This document shows positions 35,901 through 43,855 of a DNA stretch of 64,000 nucleotides, in pieces. The notes below the pieces were generated by a model. That model ran no database searches. It was not told the DNA's origin and was given only the letters and a program-made list of their open reading frames with translations. Each line of letters opens with the position of its first letter. Position 1 is the stretch's first letter. Location: assembly GCA_949825045.1 (NCBI GenBank), contig OX463815.1, forward strand, positions 30,495,356 to 30,559,355. The letters run 5' to 3'. The DNA is from Argyresthia goedartella. Its lineage: Eukaryota; Arthropoda; Insecta; Lepidoptera; Argyresthiidae. The translations under genes and the position numbers were made by a program.

Positions 35901-38199
35901 TTGGCAACCTGAAAAACCAATATTTATTGAAAGAGACAAATTAGTGGTGGCAATGATGTGGTTAATTAGCCTGTCAAATGTCCATGAGCATCTATATGTA
36001 TTATAAATTTGGGAATAACAGCTGTTTTTGAATAAGACGAAACAACAACAAGTTGTGAATCGCGACAGCATCAAACATAGCATAACAACTGAGCTCTATA
36101 CCATAGCCATAAGACCTCATTTAAATATTGTAGGTACCATAGCCATTTCAGCGATCAAGAAAGGAGGCTTAGCTCACAGACAATTAGGTTTAAATTTCCC
36201 TTTTCCTATAAAATCAGCATTCCTTAAAATAAGCAGTGATTTTTGTGTTCAAATGAAAACATGCTTAGCTCACAGACAATAAGGTTTAAATTTCCCTATT
36301 CCTATAAAATGAGCAGTGATTTTTGCGTTCAAATGAAAACAAGGCTCAGCTCACAGACAATGAGGTTTAAATTTCCCTATTCCTATAAAATAAGCATTTC
36401 TATAAAATAAGCAGTGATTTGTGCATTCAAATGGAAACATGCTTAGCTCAGACAATAAGGTTTAAATTTCCCTATTCCTACACAAAAATCGCTATGGTGT
36501 TAGCATTAATAAAATGAGATCTTATGGCTATGGTGTAAGAGCTAATTTTCTGGCGAGTGGTGAAGTTCGGAATGAAAATCGCAAAACTGGCAACCGCTCT
36601 TTCTATATTCAAATAAGTAGTTGTTTAGTTATTTATAAAGGCTTGGGTCTAGAATCGTTTGGCAGGAGAAGGGGGGTAAAAGGGGTTAAATCTGGTAGGG
36701 GCTGGCTCCCTGATTATAACACTATCACTCTTATTACAAGGTAATGCATATTTATGGAGTTTTAATGACAATAGTTTCTAACCTCAAATCAGATAAAAAG
36801 CGATAACAATATGTACAAATGGGCAATTGAGTACTAAAATGGTGTTGTAAAACAGTCTGTGGTCCAAAATGTCATGCAAAAAAAACGAGAATTTTCTTTC
36901 ATTCATTCCATTTCTTCTTGAGTTTCATGAATGTTCTAATATTATTAAACTAAACTGCACATCAATAATACTGATTTGCACAGTATATTTTTACAGCACA
37001 TTTCAGGGCAAAATACTGCGGTAGCTTAGGTGAAGGGTAAAGGAGGTGAGCGAAGCGAAGCCCCCTTTATCCTTCATATTAGATTGAACATGTAAGAACT
37101 AAAATACTTAAAACAAAAAAAGTGTTTTTGCTGATCCTTTTTTTCTGTGAAAATCAGTATTTTTAATGTGTGATTAAATGTTTGCCTTTTTTATGAGCCT
37201 TAGTAGCCGGAGCTAAGGCGATTTCGAAATAATAATGCGAAATAGGAATACTTTCGTAGCGAAGTTATGTAAACATAACCTCAAAAATGAGGTTACTAAA
37301 AGTTAATTTTCTAATTACCTTGTAATGGGAGTAGCGTCAGGGGGATCGGGGGACCCCCCCAAGGAGATTTCAAAATAATAATGTGAAATTGATCACTTTC
37401 GTAACAAACTTGTGTAAACATAACCTCAAAAATGAGGTTACAAAAGTTAATTTTCTCAAGAATGGTGCATTACCTTGTAACGGGAGTAGTGTCACGGGGA
37501 TGGGGGGACCTCCCCCTCCCCCTCCACCCCCTTTCCCCCCATTATACTGCCAAACGATACTAGATCCCTTTATAAATATTCAGTTGTAATAATAAGTTGT
37601 CGGTTATATTGACTAACACTAATGTATTATAGGGAGTTACACACAACCAGTTGTGCATGGGACATGGGATAGGTTAAGCCCTATCCAATCAGTATTTACA
37701 ACACTATCATAAGAATATAGCAGGCATAATAGAATTGATCATAAGAATTAATATAATACTCACGCTAAATGTAAAATCCCATTGTGACTTCGTGATACCA
37801 CTGCTCCTTCAGAGCATGTAGATAATATTGCTAAAGATGACTGTACATCTAGTTGGGCGTTGAGCGGCACTACACAGATCAGGAATGGTGGGTTCCTAGT
37901 GCCTCCAAGAGCTCGCTTCTTGGCTAAAGCCTCCTCGCGCTTGTTCTTACGTATTTGCAAAGCCTGATTACGACGTTCATCCTTCTTTAGGCCATGGCGG
38001 TTACGGCGAACAAATTCCTTCACATTTACTTTTCCTGAAACATTCAATTCCACATGAAGTGTGCGACTTAGGGCGATGGTCATTAATGGTATTGAAATTA
38101 ACCTTTAAAAGCGGCCGAAATACCGCGTTTTGTGCGATGTTTCGACTTGTGAGCTTTATTGCTCTGCTTAAGGGTTCCAGCGCGATGTGCCTGCTGCAT
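11946..38199 (-). CDS. TSR1: Pre-rRNA-processing protein TSR1, complete, 13 exons
   Basis: TSR1 is a GTPase-like factor of the Bms1/Tsr1 family that binds pre-40S particles in nucleus and cytoplasm. Minus-strand exons, all with AG/GT borders and matching phase: 38103-38199, 37764-38034, 35339-35908, 34943-35111, 33969-34079, 31861-31991, 29102-29257, 28345-28468, 14745-15011, 14186-14275, 13915-14022, 13493-13613, 11946-12088. They give 785 codons, close to the roughly 800 of animal TSR1. Visible family blocks are the basic start ([18 protein letters not shown]), the AARP2CN-like region ([17 protein letters not shown], about residues 245-310), [31 protein letters not shown], an acidic stretch (407-449), [28 protein letters not shown], and the C-terminus [20 protein letters not shown]. 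Intron 8 is 13.3 kb of satellite, so the exon 8/9 join (phase 0, GTG|GTCAGT donor) is the least certain; a micro-exon there could be missed. Confidence 0.93.
12110..12310 (+). repeat. Interspersed repeat family C, copy in TSR1 intron 12
   Basis: It contains CCATACGGGGTGGCAGAGGC and GGAGGCTAGCCCATCGCCGG, the same module as at 4480-4705 in opposite orientation. No coding content. Confidence 0.6.
12420..12600 (-). repeat. SINE family 1 copy in TSR1 intron 12
   Basis: It shares TTACATA-AGGCA, CCACAC-AGGATA-CC, ACCAGAAA-AGCGACGTCAC and AAACATCCAAGA with copies at 29460, 38715 and 63170. The 63.2-kb copy retains a tRNA-like B-box, so the family is a tRNA-derived SINE; here that end is degenerate (GGGACCTCTCGCATGGT). 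Confidence 0.65.
13060..13200 (+). repeat. Interspersed repeat family A, copy with perfect 17-bp hairpin
   Basis: Family A core in TSR1 intron 12. GGGGACTTCGCTTCGCT and its exact complement flank CACCCCC (about 13087-13129), giving a perfect 17-bp stem with a 7-base loop. It is followed by CGTGTTAGGTTCAACATGTAAGA, as in other copies. Confidence 0.65.
14320..14744. repeat. TSR1 intron 9 filler, dispersed repeat-like
   Basis: It contains CAAAATTTCAGCTTCATAAGTCAAGTAG and CCACTTTAGGGGATGAA phrases (quoted as words; the first is broken here as CAAAATTTCAGCTTC and ATAAGTCAAGTAG), a type of insect interspersed repeat related in style to the blocks at 43.8-44.4 kb. No coding content. Confidence 0.4.
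15145..20746. repeat. Satellite array segment 1, 81-86 bp monomers
   Basis: About 66 monomers. Each contains TAATCCAGTTGCCACATATA, GTCCATTGTTGTAAGTGACA and GGATTCACACTAAGTCATA. Variants differ by an ATG(T/C) insertion (ATATATGTAGTCC or ATATATGTCGTCC against ATATAGTCC), CACACAAAAAGTC against CACACTAAGTC, and AAGACGTAGGGTGG against AGGACGTAGTCTGG. Variant order repeats with a period near 1000 bp (12 monomers) between about 15281 and 18291. Confidence 0.95.
20747..23509 (+). mobile_element. 5'-truncated non-LTR retrotransposon inserted in the array
   Basis: The array is broken at GTAAGTGACA (ends 20746) and resumes at TGACAACTG (23510), a 5-bp TGACA duplication. The 3' end carries AATAAAG and a short GAATAT repeat tail. 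The 5' end begins directly in the coding frame, so the element was truncated on insertion. Sequence 23220-23509 is its 3' UTR. Confidence 0.85.
20806..23217 (+). CDS. Endonuclease (C-terminal part) plus reverse transcriptase of the truncated LINE
   Basis: Uninterrupted frame, in fact open from the insertion point at 20746; the first codon listed is not a true start. The N-terminal part keeps the end of the APE endonuclease ([18 protein letters not shown]). The RT follows: [15 protein letters not shown] (about residue 365), [34 protein letters not shown], then [10 protein letters not shown] near residue 525. The catalytic YADD box reads YAED, so the enzyme is probably inactive although the frame is open. 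The C-terminus has [12 protein letters not shown] and [12 protein letters not shown]. It is of the CR1/jockey broad type; the clade is not assigned. It has no link to the host gene except lying antisense in its intron. Confidence 0.85.
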   Translation: MTPLYSDTLILGDFNTCLLKNNGRSAKLNSLVSSFNMHILPLEATHFQPHCTPSLLDLMITSDMSKVAAHGQLNAPFSYHNLIYLSYKIKPPKRAAKFLDIRSFKGMDITSLNSDASSVDWSPVYGSETIDDKVRNFNSIVLSLFDKHAPVKRVKVKHLPAPWLTDTIKGLMAKRNRAKSRYKRDPTDENLLIFKRLRNRCTRLCRDSKRRHIYECIESYTPAQVWKFLKTLGVGKSQELAAGNVDLRGLNSFFATPPVAIDSLVKDATLRNLRSKASSLTSAFNFIPVGIGAVRRAILAISSKAIGEDKICSQMITTIIDVLLPLITHIINVSLDQCCYPSQWKLALVIPLPKTSNPAFFKDFRPISILPILSKVLESIVHSQLSFYLSSKMLLNPHQSGFRPGHSTTSALLKVTDDIQLAMDQKQLTVLTLLDFSSAFNCVDFDILVEILKSLNVSSHSARWFDSYLRDRQQRIKSEEISTDWCDLSAGVPQGGILSPLLFSVFINSISDVLTSSYHLYAEDLQIYRHFSPCDVNLTVEALNADLDNIRKWATSYGLLVNPGKSQAMILGTRHSHNLVQKMPVDPIVYDGNIISYSEKAKNLGVVFDKVLSWSPHVCEVSRRVFASFHSLRRLQHFLPQQTKITLAQSLLLPLIDYADVCWIGANEEQLNKLERLQNLGIRFVFGLRKYDHVSQYRKELGWLPIRLRRDMHVLSYLFNILRNPRYPSYLRERFEFISSRHSNRRSHTMSLLSTPRHNTAAYKHSFRLTAIRLWNALPCAIRDSPSIFTFKTRLKEHFLSLS
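23510..24761. repeat. Satellite array segment 2
   Basis: About 15 monomers of the same family, enriched in the TAGTGTGGATTCACAC variant and the ATATATGTAGTCC insertion. Two blocks of about 427 bp (23786-24046 and 24213-24473) are near copies, giving near-identical 86-residue antisense open frames that are not genes. Confidence 0.9.
25017..26507 (+). mobile_element. 5'-truncated LINE nested in the maT mariner
   Basis: It is flanked by a 7-bp duplication TGACTCC (25010-25016 and 26508-26514) that splits the transposase codon pair GAG-TCA. The 3' tail is a TTGACTA repeat. It is the same family as the fragments at 2820-3470 and 62275-62615. Confidence 0.88.
25229..26245 (+). CDS. Reverse transcriptase C-terminal part of the nested LINE
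   Basis: The frame is open from the insertion edge ([20 protein letters not shown], then [17 protein letters not shown]) although the first standard start codon is at 25229. It contains [21 protein letters not shown], the catalytic [44 protein letters not shown] and the C-terminus [13 protein letters not shown]. The catalytic box is intact, but the element lacks its endonuclease and the RT N-terminus, so it cannot move on its own. It is of the jockey-superfamily type by these motifs; I infer Daphne-like but did not test it. Confidence 0.85.
   Translation: MDLLRSYLSNRIQKAEVNGVKSDGSGVKIGVPQGSILGPFLFLVYINDLPFMVEKLTDIVLFADDTSMVFKIERQKGDFDDVNGVLSLTLNWFTVNNLLLNACKTKCIKFSLPNVRQVETSLVLDNSTLELVNDTKFLGITIDTKLQWGPHIDKLAGKLSSAAYAVRNIRQSTDVATSRLVYFSYFHSVMSYGILLWGKAADIQTIFILQKRAIRAIYNLKRTDSLRELFKEIDILTVASQFIFENIMYVRKNLKTFSKLSDSCNVNLKNNHRLCAPRFRLAKVSNSFKGQCILYYNKIPLEILKLPFEQFKNHVKATLSKKGYYNVQDYLNDRTVWG
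27556..28034. repeat. Satellite array segment 3
   Basis: About 5-6 homogeneous 85-bp monomers with GTAGTCCATTGTTGTACGTG, ending in GGATTATGACGTAGTCTGGA, which merges with the right terminal inverted repeat. Confidence 0.9.
29300..30419. other. TSR1 intron 6, distal part: SINE piece and unassigned DNA
   Basis: About 29460-29585 is a SINE family 1 copy (CTGACCCCACACTAGGATCC, AACACCGACGTCACAAACAT). The rest shows no gene or repeat I recognise. Confidence 0.5.
30420..31085 (+). pseudogene. Reverse transcriptase fragment in TSR1 intron 6
   Basis: QAGFRH, then in a shifted frame [41 protein letters not shown] and [20 protein letters not shown] are recognisable as RT motifs A and C with YADD kept. 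The segment with PQG (motif B) is deleted and there are frameshifts. The last part ([19 protein letters not shown]) and the tail TTTTGAAATAAATATTTTGA look like a LINE 3' end, perhaps of a second element. Confidence 0.7.
31508..31662 (-). other. Diverged duplicate of TSR1 exon 6 (possible alternative exon)
   Basis: On the minus strand it reads [20 protein letters not shown] then [15 protein letters not shown], clearly a copy of exon 6 ([35 protein letters not shown]) with an in-frame 9-bp deletion. It lies about 200 bp downstream of exon 6 in the sense of transcription. The original 5' edge is lost (an in-frame TAG) but this TAG is also an AG acceptor in phase 0, and a CG|GTATTT donor at 31508 gives phase 2, the same phase pair as exon 6. 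The pyrimidine tract is poor. Either a dead duplicate or a weak mutually exclusive exon. Confidence 0.6.
31754..31829. repeat. GC-rich 29-bp-stem hairpin next to TSR1 exon 6 donor
   Basis: Arms 31754-31782 and 31801-31829 are inverse copies with two mismatches (core AAGAAGAGCGCGGGCGG) and an 18-base loop. The exon 6 donor is about 30 bases away, so in the TSR1 pre-mRNA the hairpin would form just downstream of that splice site, between exon 6 and its duplicate. Confidence 0.85.
32560..32645 (+). repeat. Interspersed repeat family A copy in TSR1 intron 5
   Basis: It contains GGTAAATTAGGTGAAG, GGGGGCTAGCGCAGCGAAGCC and GTTAAGTTGACATGTAAGAA, the family A order. Shortened and diverged. Confidence 0.55.
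33235..33405. repeat. Tandem repeat of about 60 bp, 2.5-3 units
   Basis: The unit ATTAATCTATCTGTAACCTA, then CTCCTTGTTCCTTG and GTGTGCATTTCATA, is present about two and a half times in TSR1 intron 5. Between 32650 and 33234 I see only AT-rich sequence. Confidence 0.75.
33590..33890 (+). repeat. Family A 3' part followed by a family C fragment
   Basis: GTTAGATTGAACATGTCAGA and AGTCGCGCTCAGTTTGTCGC match the family A flank seen also at 13140-13330; 33835-33885 (GCCTCTGCCACCCCGTATGG) is the family C module. It lies just downstream of TSR1 exon 5 in gene sense. Confidence 0.55.
34480..34720 (-). repeat. SINE family 2 with (AAT)n tail in TSR1 intron 4
   Basis: An ATA/AAT microsatellite (about 34480-34523) precedes CCTTGGACACGATTTACACA, CCCCAAACTAGGATTCCCTG and a tRNA-like end with GGGACTCGAA. 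The same order occurs at 39290-39545 (-) and inverted at 39765-39909 (+). A family A piece follows at 34730-34760. Confidence 0.7.
36092..36543. mobile_element. Second TIR-bounded tandem-repeat element, TSR1 intron 2
   Basis: The arms AGCTCTATACCATAGCCATA (36092 on) and the complement of 36511-36543 match over about 33 bp with a one-base indel and few substitutions, with weaker similarity for another 30 bp. Between them are about four tandem units of 80-100 bp carrying TTAGCTCACAGACAATAAGG, TTTAAATTTCCCTATTCCTA and AAAATAAGCAGTGATTT. No coding content. No target duplication was found. Confidence 0.75.
36990..37190 (+). repeat. Interspersed repeat family A copy in TSR1 intron 2
   Basis: The fullest copy: GGGCAAAATACTGCGGTAGC, GGTGAGCGAAGCGAAGCCCC, TTAGATTGAACATGTAAGAA, then AAAATCAGTATTTTTAATGT. 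It aligns with 58590-58800 along its length. Confidence 0.7.
37207..37545 (+). repeat. Family B: tandem pair with G/C homopolymer end
   Basis: Two units of about 155 bp each hold CGAAATAATAATG, AAACATAACCTCAAAAATGA, a hairpin (TAACCTCA and TGAGGTTA) and GGGAGTAG followed by runs of G and C. The second unit ends in a C-rich tract (37508-37540). A related pair is at 54610-54835. Confidence 0.7.
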
Positions 38200-38714
38200 A
38201 GTTAATTGTTATTTCGAAGATTACTTCAATTATTTAACAATAACAAACAGCACATGGCCACTGCCATAGTCAAAAATTTTGATGTCAAGAATTGTCAAGA
38301 CAATTCGATAATCTACCAAAATGTTCGTGTTTTACCATCGTTGGGGTGGGGTGTAAGATTAGGATGTATTGTATCATTAGTTAGTGATGAATATGAATAA
38401 ATCGTTGATTTCTGGAAACGTTTGACAGTGCCAGAAAATAATTTATTGCCAGCCCATGTATCACAATTCATAATTCCCAGTATGCTTTCTTTTTCATATC
38501 TTTTACATTATTAGCAAAAAAATAACCATGTCACCATTCGTAGTACCTATTAACTGATTAATAAACCAAAACTATCAAACTACCAATCTATCGCTTACTT
38601 TGATTAATGCAAATATCCGAAACAAATCTTCAAATTTCAATACTAGCAACACTAATGTACACGAGAACGCGCTGAGTCGCGCTGCAGGTTTTTTTTTGTA
38701 TGGCCATCCTCACT

Positions 38715-38830
38715 TAAACATAAACATAAACATTTACATACAGGTATACATTGCTTCTGACCCCACACTAGGATAACCCGTGTCGTAGGAACCAGAAACA
38801 GCGACGTCACACACATTAAACATCCAAGAC
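38715..38830 (-). repeat. SINE family 1 copy upstream of TSR1
   Basis: CATTTACATACAGGTATACA, GACCCCACACTAGGATAACC and CAGCGACGTCACACACATTA match copies at 12.4 and 63.2 kb. The 500 bp between TSR1's start (38199) and this copy hold no gene; the open frame at 38206-38400 has no features. Confidence 0.65.
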
Positions 38831-39289
38831 CGGGATTACCACAACGTCTTATGCCGATTCAAATTATGAACCTAATTTGATCCGCAAAATTGCTGTGGCC
38901 GTCTTAAAACAAGTTTTGGTAGGTATTATGTAAATAAAGCGCAATAAGGCGAATTAGAATGGAAATTGTTGCCATGGTGATGTTCTTGTTTTGAACGTAA
39001 TTTGAATCGGAAAAGGATTGTGGTAATTTTTGGGCTTTTAATTAACTATAACAGAAAAGTAATGAAAATGAATTAATTTTTCGCATTACGCCCATGTGAA
39101 TGTGGCGGTAGCGTAACTGCCAAGCCACATATTTTGACTAACGTGTAAAATTTTTTAAGTTAAGTCTTGTGGAGTTAGGGCGTGTAGAGTTAGAAGCTTG
39201 GCTCTATATGAGATCCGACAACTTTTTGACAGTGCGAGCCATATGATCTCATCTTGGCAACATTTTACATAAAAATGTTTTTGGTGGGA

Positions 39290-39545
39290 TTTCACATATA
39301 ATACTCCCTTGGACACTATTGACACACATTTATCTAGCCCCAAATTAGGATTCCCTGTATCTTGGGTACTAGACAACGATACACATACTTATATAGATAA
39401 ATAGTATACTTTTATAAATAAACAACCATGACTAGGGTACAAACATCCGTTCTCGTCAAACAAATTTTTGCCCACACCGTGAATCGAACCCGGGACCCTT
39501 GGCTTTGTAGGCAGGGTCACTGCCGACTCGGCCATTCGGCTCGTC
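39290..39545 (-). repeat. SINE family 2, tRNA-derived, left arm
   Basis: It holds CCCCAAATTAGGATTCCCTG, TACTAGACAACGATACACAT and, at the tRNA-related end, GAATCGAACCCGGGACCC, the complement of a tRNA B-box region. The flanking sequence TGCCGACTCGGCCATTCGGC is a degenerate tRNA-like arm, not a functional tRNA. Confidence 0.75.
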
Positions 39546-39600
39546 ACTTCTTTTTGTAAGTTGCCTGAGACAATATTTTTTTTGTTCATGGTTCATTTTT

Positions 39601-39669
39601 GATGTGCAAGAAATACACCCCAAAAAAGAAAGACAAACTTTCTTTTTTTTGGTGTATTTCTTGCACATC
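39601..39669. repeat. 32-bp-stem hairpin between two inverted SINEs
   Basis: Arms 39601-39632 (GATGTGCAAGAAATACACCC...) and 39638-39669 are inverse copies with two mismatches and a 5-base ACAAA loop. It has the geometry of a foldback or small-hairpin precursor. No expression evidence is available. Confidence 0.85.
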
Positions 39670-39764
39670 AGAGGTGCCTTTTTTCATAGCCCACACTCTG
39701 TGTTTGCCTTTTTTCTATTCGCATTATATGTTTGTGGAATCGGGATTCAGCAATGTATGGTTGT

Positions 39765-39877
39765 TATCTATCTATGTATAATATTTATCTATATAAGTAT
39801 GTGTATCGTTGTCTAGTACCCAAGATACAGGGAATCCTAGTTTGGGGCTAGATCAATGTGTGTAAATGGCGTCCAAG

Positions 39878-39909
<32 letters not shown>
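39765..39909 (+). repeat. SINE family 2, inverted copy with (ATT)n tail
   Basis: It is the complement of the 39.3-kb copy over about 100 bp (TACCCAAGATACAGGGAATC, GGGGCTAGATCAATGTGTGT), followed by an ATT microsatellite (39881-39909). Confidence 0.75.
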
Positions 39910-41366
39910 GCACGCCATCTATGTCGTTAAGGGTGAACCTTTGATTTACACTCGTAGTAGAGTAGAAGCGTTCATGTTGGGTAGAGTTAAACTACTCTAT
40001 AAGGAATAATGTAATTAATGACACAAATGTTCATTTCCTATTGCAGTCGTGAGGCCGGAGTAAAAAAAATCTCTATAGTGGCGGGCCAAGTTAACGTAGT
40101 TAAACGTTTTTTACAGTTTTTTTTTATATCACGTCTGATTCTCATATTAACATGTTTATTTTTTTGAGTAAATAGTGTTATTGGGTTACTTATCCACTGT
40201 GTAATTAGTCTTACAATTATGATATGAAACATATCGTCATGCCTTTTCCCATATAGCTTGGCAGAGGCACAGTTGTGTTCACGATTAGCCAGTTATTCAA
40301 TACTCCGCTTTGTGTGATAGGCGGCTAGCCCATCGCCGCAGCCGCAGCAGCGAAATGAAGGTAAATTATTCCTAAATAGATAAATTTTAACTATCACATT
40401 CAAAAAATACTTATTATGCGACTAAATCACATTAAAACGAAACCGCGCCTAAAAAACAAATTAAAATCCATACCGCAATGATACTCTCAAATAGCTATTA
40501 TTATTATTATTATTAATTTCTGATTTACACTTGACTCCTCGATTGCGGTTCAAGTTGACAACTAGCCACTTAATTGCCGCCTAGAGATTATAAGGTGATG
40601 AATATAACCATCAATCAATAAATTTAACTAATATTTAAAATCAACCATGATATTCAATAAACAAAATTAACATTAACGAATAAAAATATCATATCAACTA
40701 CTCCGCTCAGAGTCCGTTCCGGGCGGGAATATAGCCATCAACCATTAACACTACACAAAATTAACATTAGCGAATAAAAATATCATATCAAAGTTGATAT
40801 GATATATGATACTGAAGTCAGTTAAGTCTAACAGGACAATTGACAACGTCGCGCTTTCTCTCGCTCGGGTCGAATTAGGAGCTGCAACGTGGCGGGATTC
40901 ATTTCCTTAAGTATACGGCAATTTAATTTAATTGTATGCTCTATGTCTCTTACGATAGCACACATTTACTAATTACAGTAGATATTTTATTCTAAACCAA
41001 CGGAAGTGATATTTCTGTCTCTTATTGATTGTATGCTCTATTTCTCTTACGATAAAACACAGTTTAACAGTTTACTGTTATTTATATTTTTATTATTACA
41101 AAAGGAAGTGATATTACGGTCAGTGAAGTGAATGGTTGATTGTTTAGTACTTGAATAAAAATATTAACTAACATTTTCAACCCACAAAATTATCGATATT
41201 TCTTTTTATCAATTAACCATTCACCAATAAAAAACAAACAATAACCTCATTTCTACTAGAGATCAGTGGCATACAATCTAACAACGTATCACTAGCCTAT
41301 AATGAACCGTACTCACGATTTGACAACATTTTTAGCCCGATGATCGGGTATACATTAGGTGTTTAC
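39910..41366. other. Intergenic AT-rich DNA with small repeats
   Basis: A family C module lies at 40228-40345. A direct repeat of about 38 bp (AAATTAACATTAACGAATAA...) occurs near 40660 and 40757, and a near-perfect palindrome (ATATCATATCAA, two-base spacer, inverse) is at 40787-40812. No gene seen. Confidence 0.5.
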
Positions 41367-43775
41367 AAATACAAATACAAATATGTTTATTTTGCGTAGA
41401 TATGGTCACAGTAGGTGGTAAAATAACATTTAATCGGCACTGCATATCTAGCCACGTAGTGACATGCAAAATAGCACTAAGGTAGTGCAATACAATTCTT
41501 AAATATTAACTAAAACAGGTCGGTGTTTACTAAGGGGATCTGTAGTTACTTAGTCAAACGAATTATTTAATTTATTTACTAAGTTTATACATTTATAGAT
41601 GAATTTTATTAACACGAGAGTCATAAAATTCTTTAATGTTATAATAGCATTTAGTAACCAACCATTTGCGTAATTTATATTTAAATACATTAAAAGGCAT
41701 GTCATGTAGTTCTGTTGGTATGGCATTAAATATTTGTATTGATATACAGTAACAGTTCCGTTTGAGTAGAGCTGTATGTGCTAACGGAAACGCTAACTTA
41801 TTGGGATACCTGGTACTATTATCTAATCTGTGACCTGGTGTTGAAGTTACATACACTCGATGTCTTGGTGAAGATATCCATATTTTGTCTTACAAAGATA
41901 CAAACTTCATAAATATATATTCCTGTTAGAGTTAAAAGATTTAATTTAATAAAAAGGGGTCTGCATGATTCAATAGGGCTCTTTCCGCATATGGCTCGGA
42001 TACATTTCTTTTGAATTAAAAACAGATTGTCGATATCTACCGAGTTTCCCCAAATAACTATACCATAACGTAAAGCAGATACTACATAGCCATGGTATGC
42101 CAGCATAGCAGATTCGTGTCCAGCAATCTTCACTAGCCTATAGAGCACAAATACGAACCTGTTATTTTTTTTCATTATATTGTTTATGTGTGGCTTCCAT
42201 GACAGCTGGGAATCAAGCGTTTTACCTAAAAATTTCACTTCTGAGGATTCTTTTATTTCTGTGTTGTCATATTTGATGGATAAATTAATGTCAGGCCTTA
42301 TTCTATTATAAAATGTCATATATGATGTTTTGTCAATATTTACGCATAATTTATTTTTCTTTAACCATTGAACTATGTCTTTAATTGTATTATTTATGTC
42401 AATTTCAAAATTAGTTAGTTTTTTAAATTGTATTATGATCGATATATCATCGGCAAATAACGTACATTGGTGATCTGTCACATCTGGAAGATCGTTAATG
42501 TAGAGGAGAAACAGTAGCGGTCCCAAGACGCTCCCCTGGGGTACGCCAAATCGGTTTTCCCTCAGTTCCGATTGTGCAGCTTCCATTGTGCATTCTTTAT
42601 TCAATTTTGAAACTTCAACCTTTTGTGTTCGTCCTTTTAGATATGATTCTATCCAATCGTACGCTGGGCCACGGATACCGTATTTTTTACATTTTGCTAA
42701 CAGTATGCCATGGTGAACAAAATCAAATGCTTTTGTCATGTCGAAAAATACTGTTATGGTTGGGATTTTTGAGTCAGTACTTTCCGCTAAAATTTTTACT
42801 ATTTTAAAACATGCCAAAGTTGTTGATTTGCCCTTTTGGAATCCGTTTTGTTCATTCCTGATGATTTTGTATTTTGATACAAATCCTAACAGTCTACTAT
42901 AAAAAATCTTTTCAATTTTTTTTGATAGGATTGGTACGAGTGTAACTGGTCGGTATTTACTCATATTTTCCTTATCATCTTTTTTAAATACTGGTTTTAC
43001 AATTGATATTTTTAGTTCATCAGGGAAAATTCCTTCTTCCAACAATTTATTCGCCAGGTATGTCAAAATTGGAGTCAGTTCATTTGCAGCATACTTAAGG
43101 ATTTTTGTATCAATTTCGTCATATCCTGTTGCATTCGTATTATTCAAGAACTTTATGGTTTTAAATGTTTCTTGGTCACTACAGGGATTCAAAAATATAG
43201 TTGAATTTCGATTGCTAATATTTGAAAGTAAATTTTCATGTTGCTTGTCAGTTGTATTTAAATTAGTCATGTCTATAAAATAGTTATTAAAAGCTTCCGC
43301 TATGTCTTTTGCATTCTCAATAATATGGTCATTAACTTTAATCTTGTGTATTTCACCTTTTACTGTCTCATTATTATTTTCATTTTTAATCAACTGCCAT
43401 GCGGCTTTACAGATATTTTTTGAATTTTGAATTGATTTCGTACTAGAGTTTTTTTGTGAACATTCAATACATTTACGTAATATTTTGCTATAATTTTTGT
43501 ATTTTAATTTGTTAGTCTCTGATTTTTGCCTGTAGTATACCAACCTTAAGGTTCTCTTTCTTATGCATGATCTTTTTAGTCCATTTGTCAACCATTTGAG
43601 TTTAACGTTCGGGGTTCTTTTATTTTGAATCCTATATTTTGGAAAGCACAATTTGTATAATAGAGTGATGAGGTCATGGAATTCACCAAAACTATCTTTA
43701 AAATTTTGTGCGTTGTAAACATCTGACCATGAAAGGCTTTGGAGATAATCTTGAGCGCGCTTTATTCTATCCCCT
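41367..43775 (-). mobile_element. 5'-truncated LINE with AAATAC-repeat 3' tail
   Basis: Minus-strand element. The plus-strand CAAATACAAATACAAATATG near 41367 is its 3' simple-repeat tail. The 5' limit, near 43775, is placed where the sequence changes into the flanking CCCCTAATTTAAAG repeat. It has no endonuclease domain. Confidence 0.75.
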
Positions 43776-43855
43776 AATTTAAAGCGTGGGGGTTGATTTA
43801 CTAAAAATCCCGAAATAAGTGTTTTATTATTTATAACAAGGAGTCCCTTTATCAA
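41593..43855 (-). pseudogene. Reverse transcriptase of the 41-44 kb LINE, one frameshift
   Basis: A 678-codon frame (43855 to 41819) holds the linker region (SKYRPVTLVPILSKKIEKIF), QNGFQKGKSTTLA, TVFFDMTKAFDFVHH, RFGVPQGSVLGPLLFLLYIND and the intact catalytic CTLFADDISIII, then VKFLGKTLDSQLSWKPHINN. It breaks after NFNTRSQIR and resumes in another frame as RYPNKLAFPLAHTALLKRNC, ending YYNIKEFYDSRVNKIHL at 41593. The first 25-30 codons are read from the adjacent non-LINE repeat, so the ATG is not the element's own. It is in the same broad superfamily as the 25-kb LINE but a different family. Confidence 0.82.

Noticed and set aside
38206..38400. 64-residue open frame just upstream of TSR1, divergent orientation
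   Set aside because: No motif, no homologue recognised, and it overlaps the probable TSR1 promoter or 5' UTR.
39470..39545. tRNA gene suggested by a B-box-like GAACCCGGGACC
   Set aside because: It is the tRNA-derived head of a SINE; the cloverleaf is incomplete and the same sequence recurs as a repeat. The same holds for 63300-63365.
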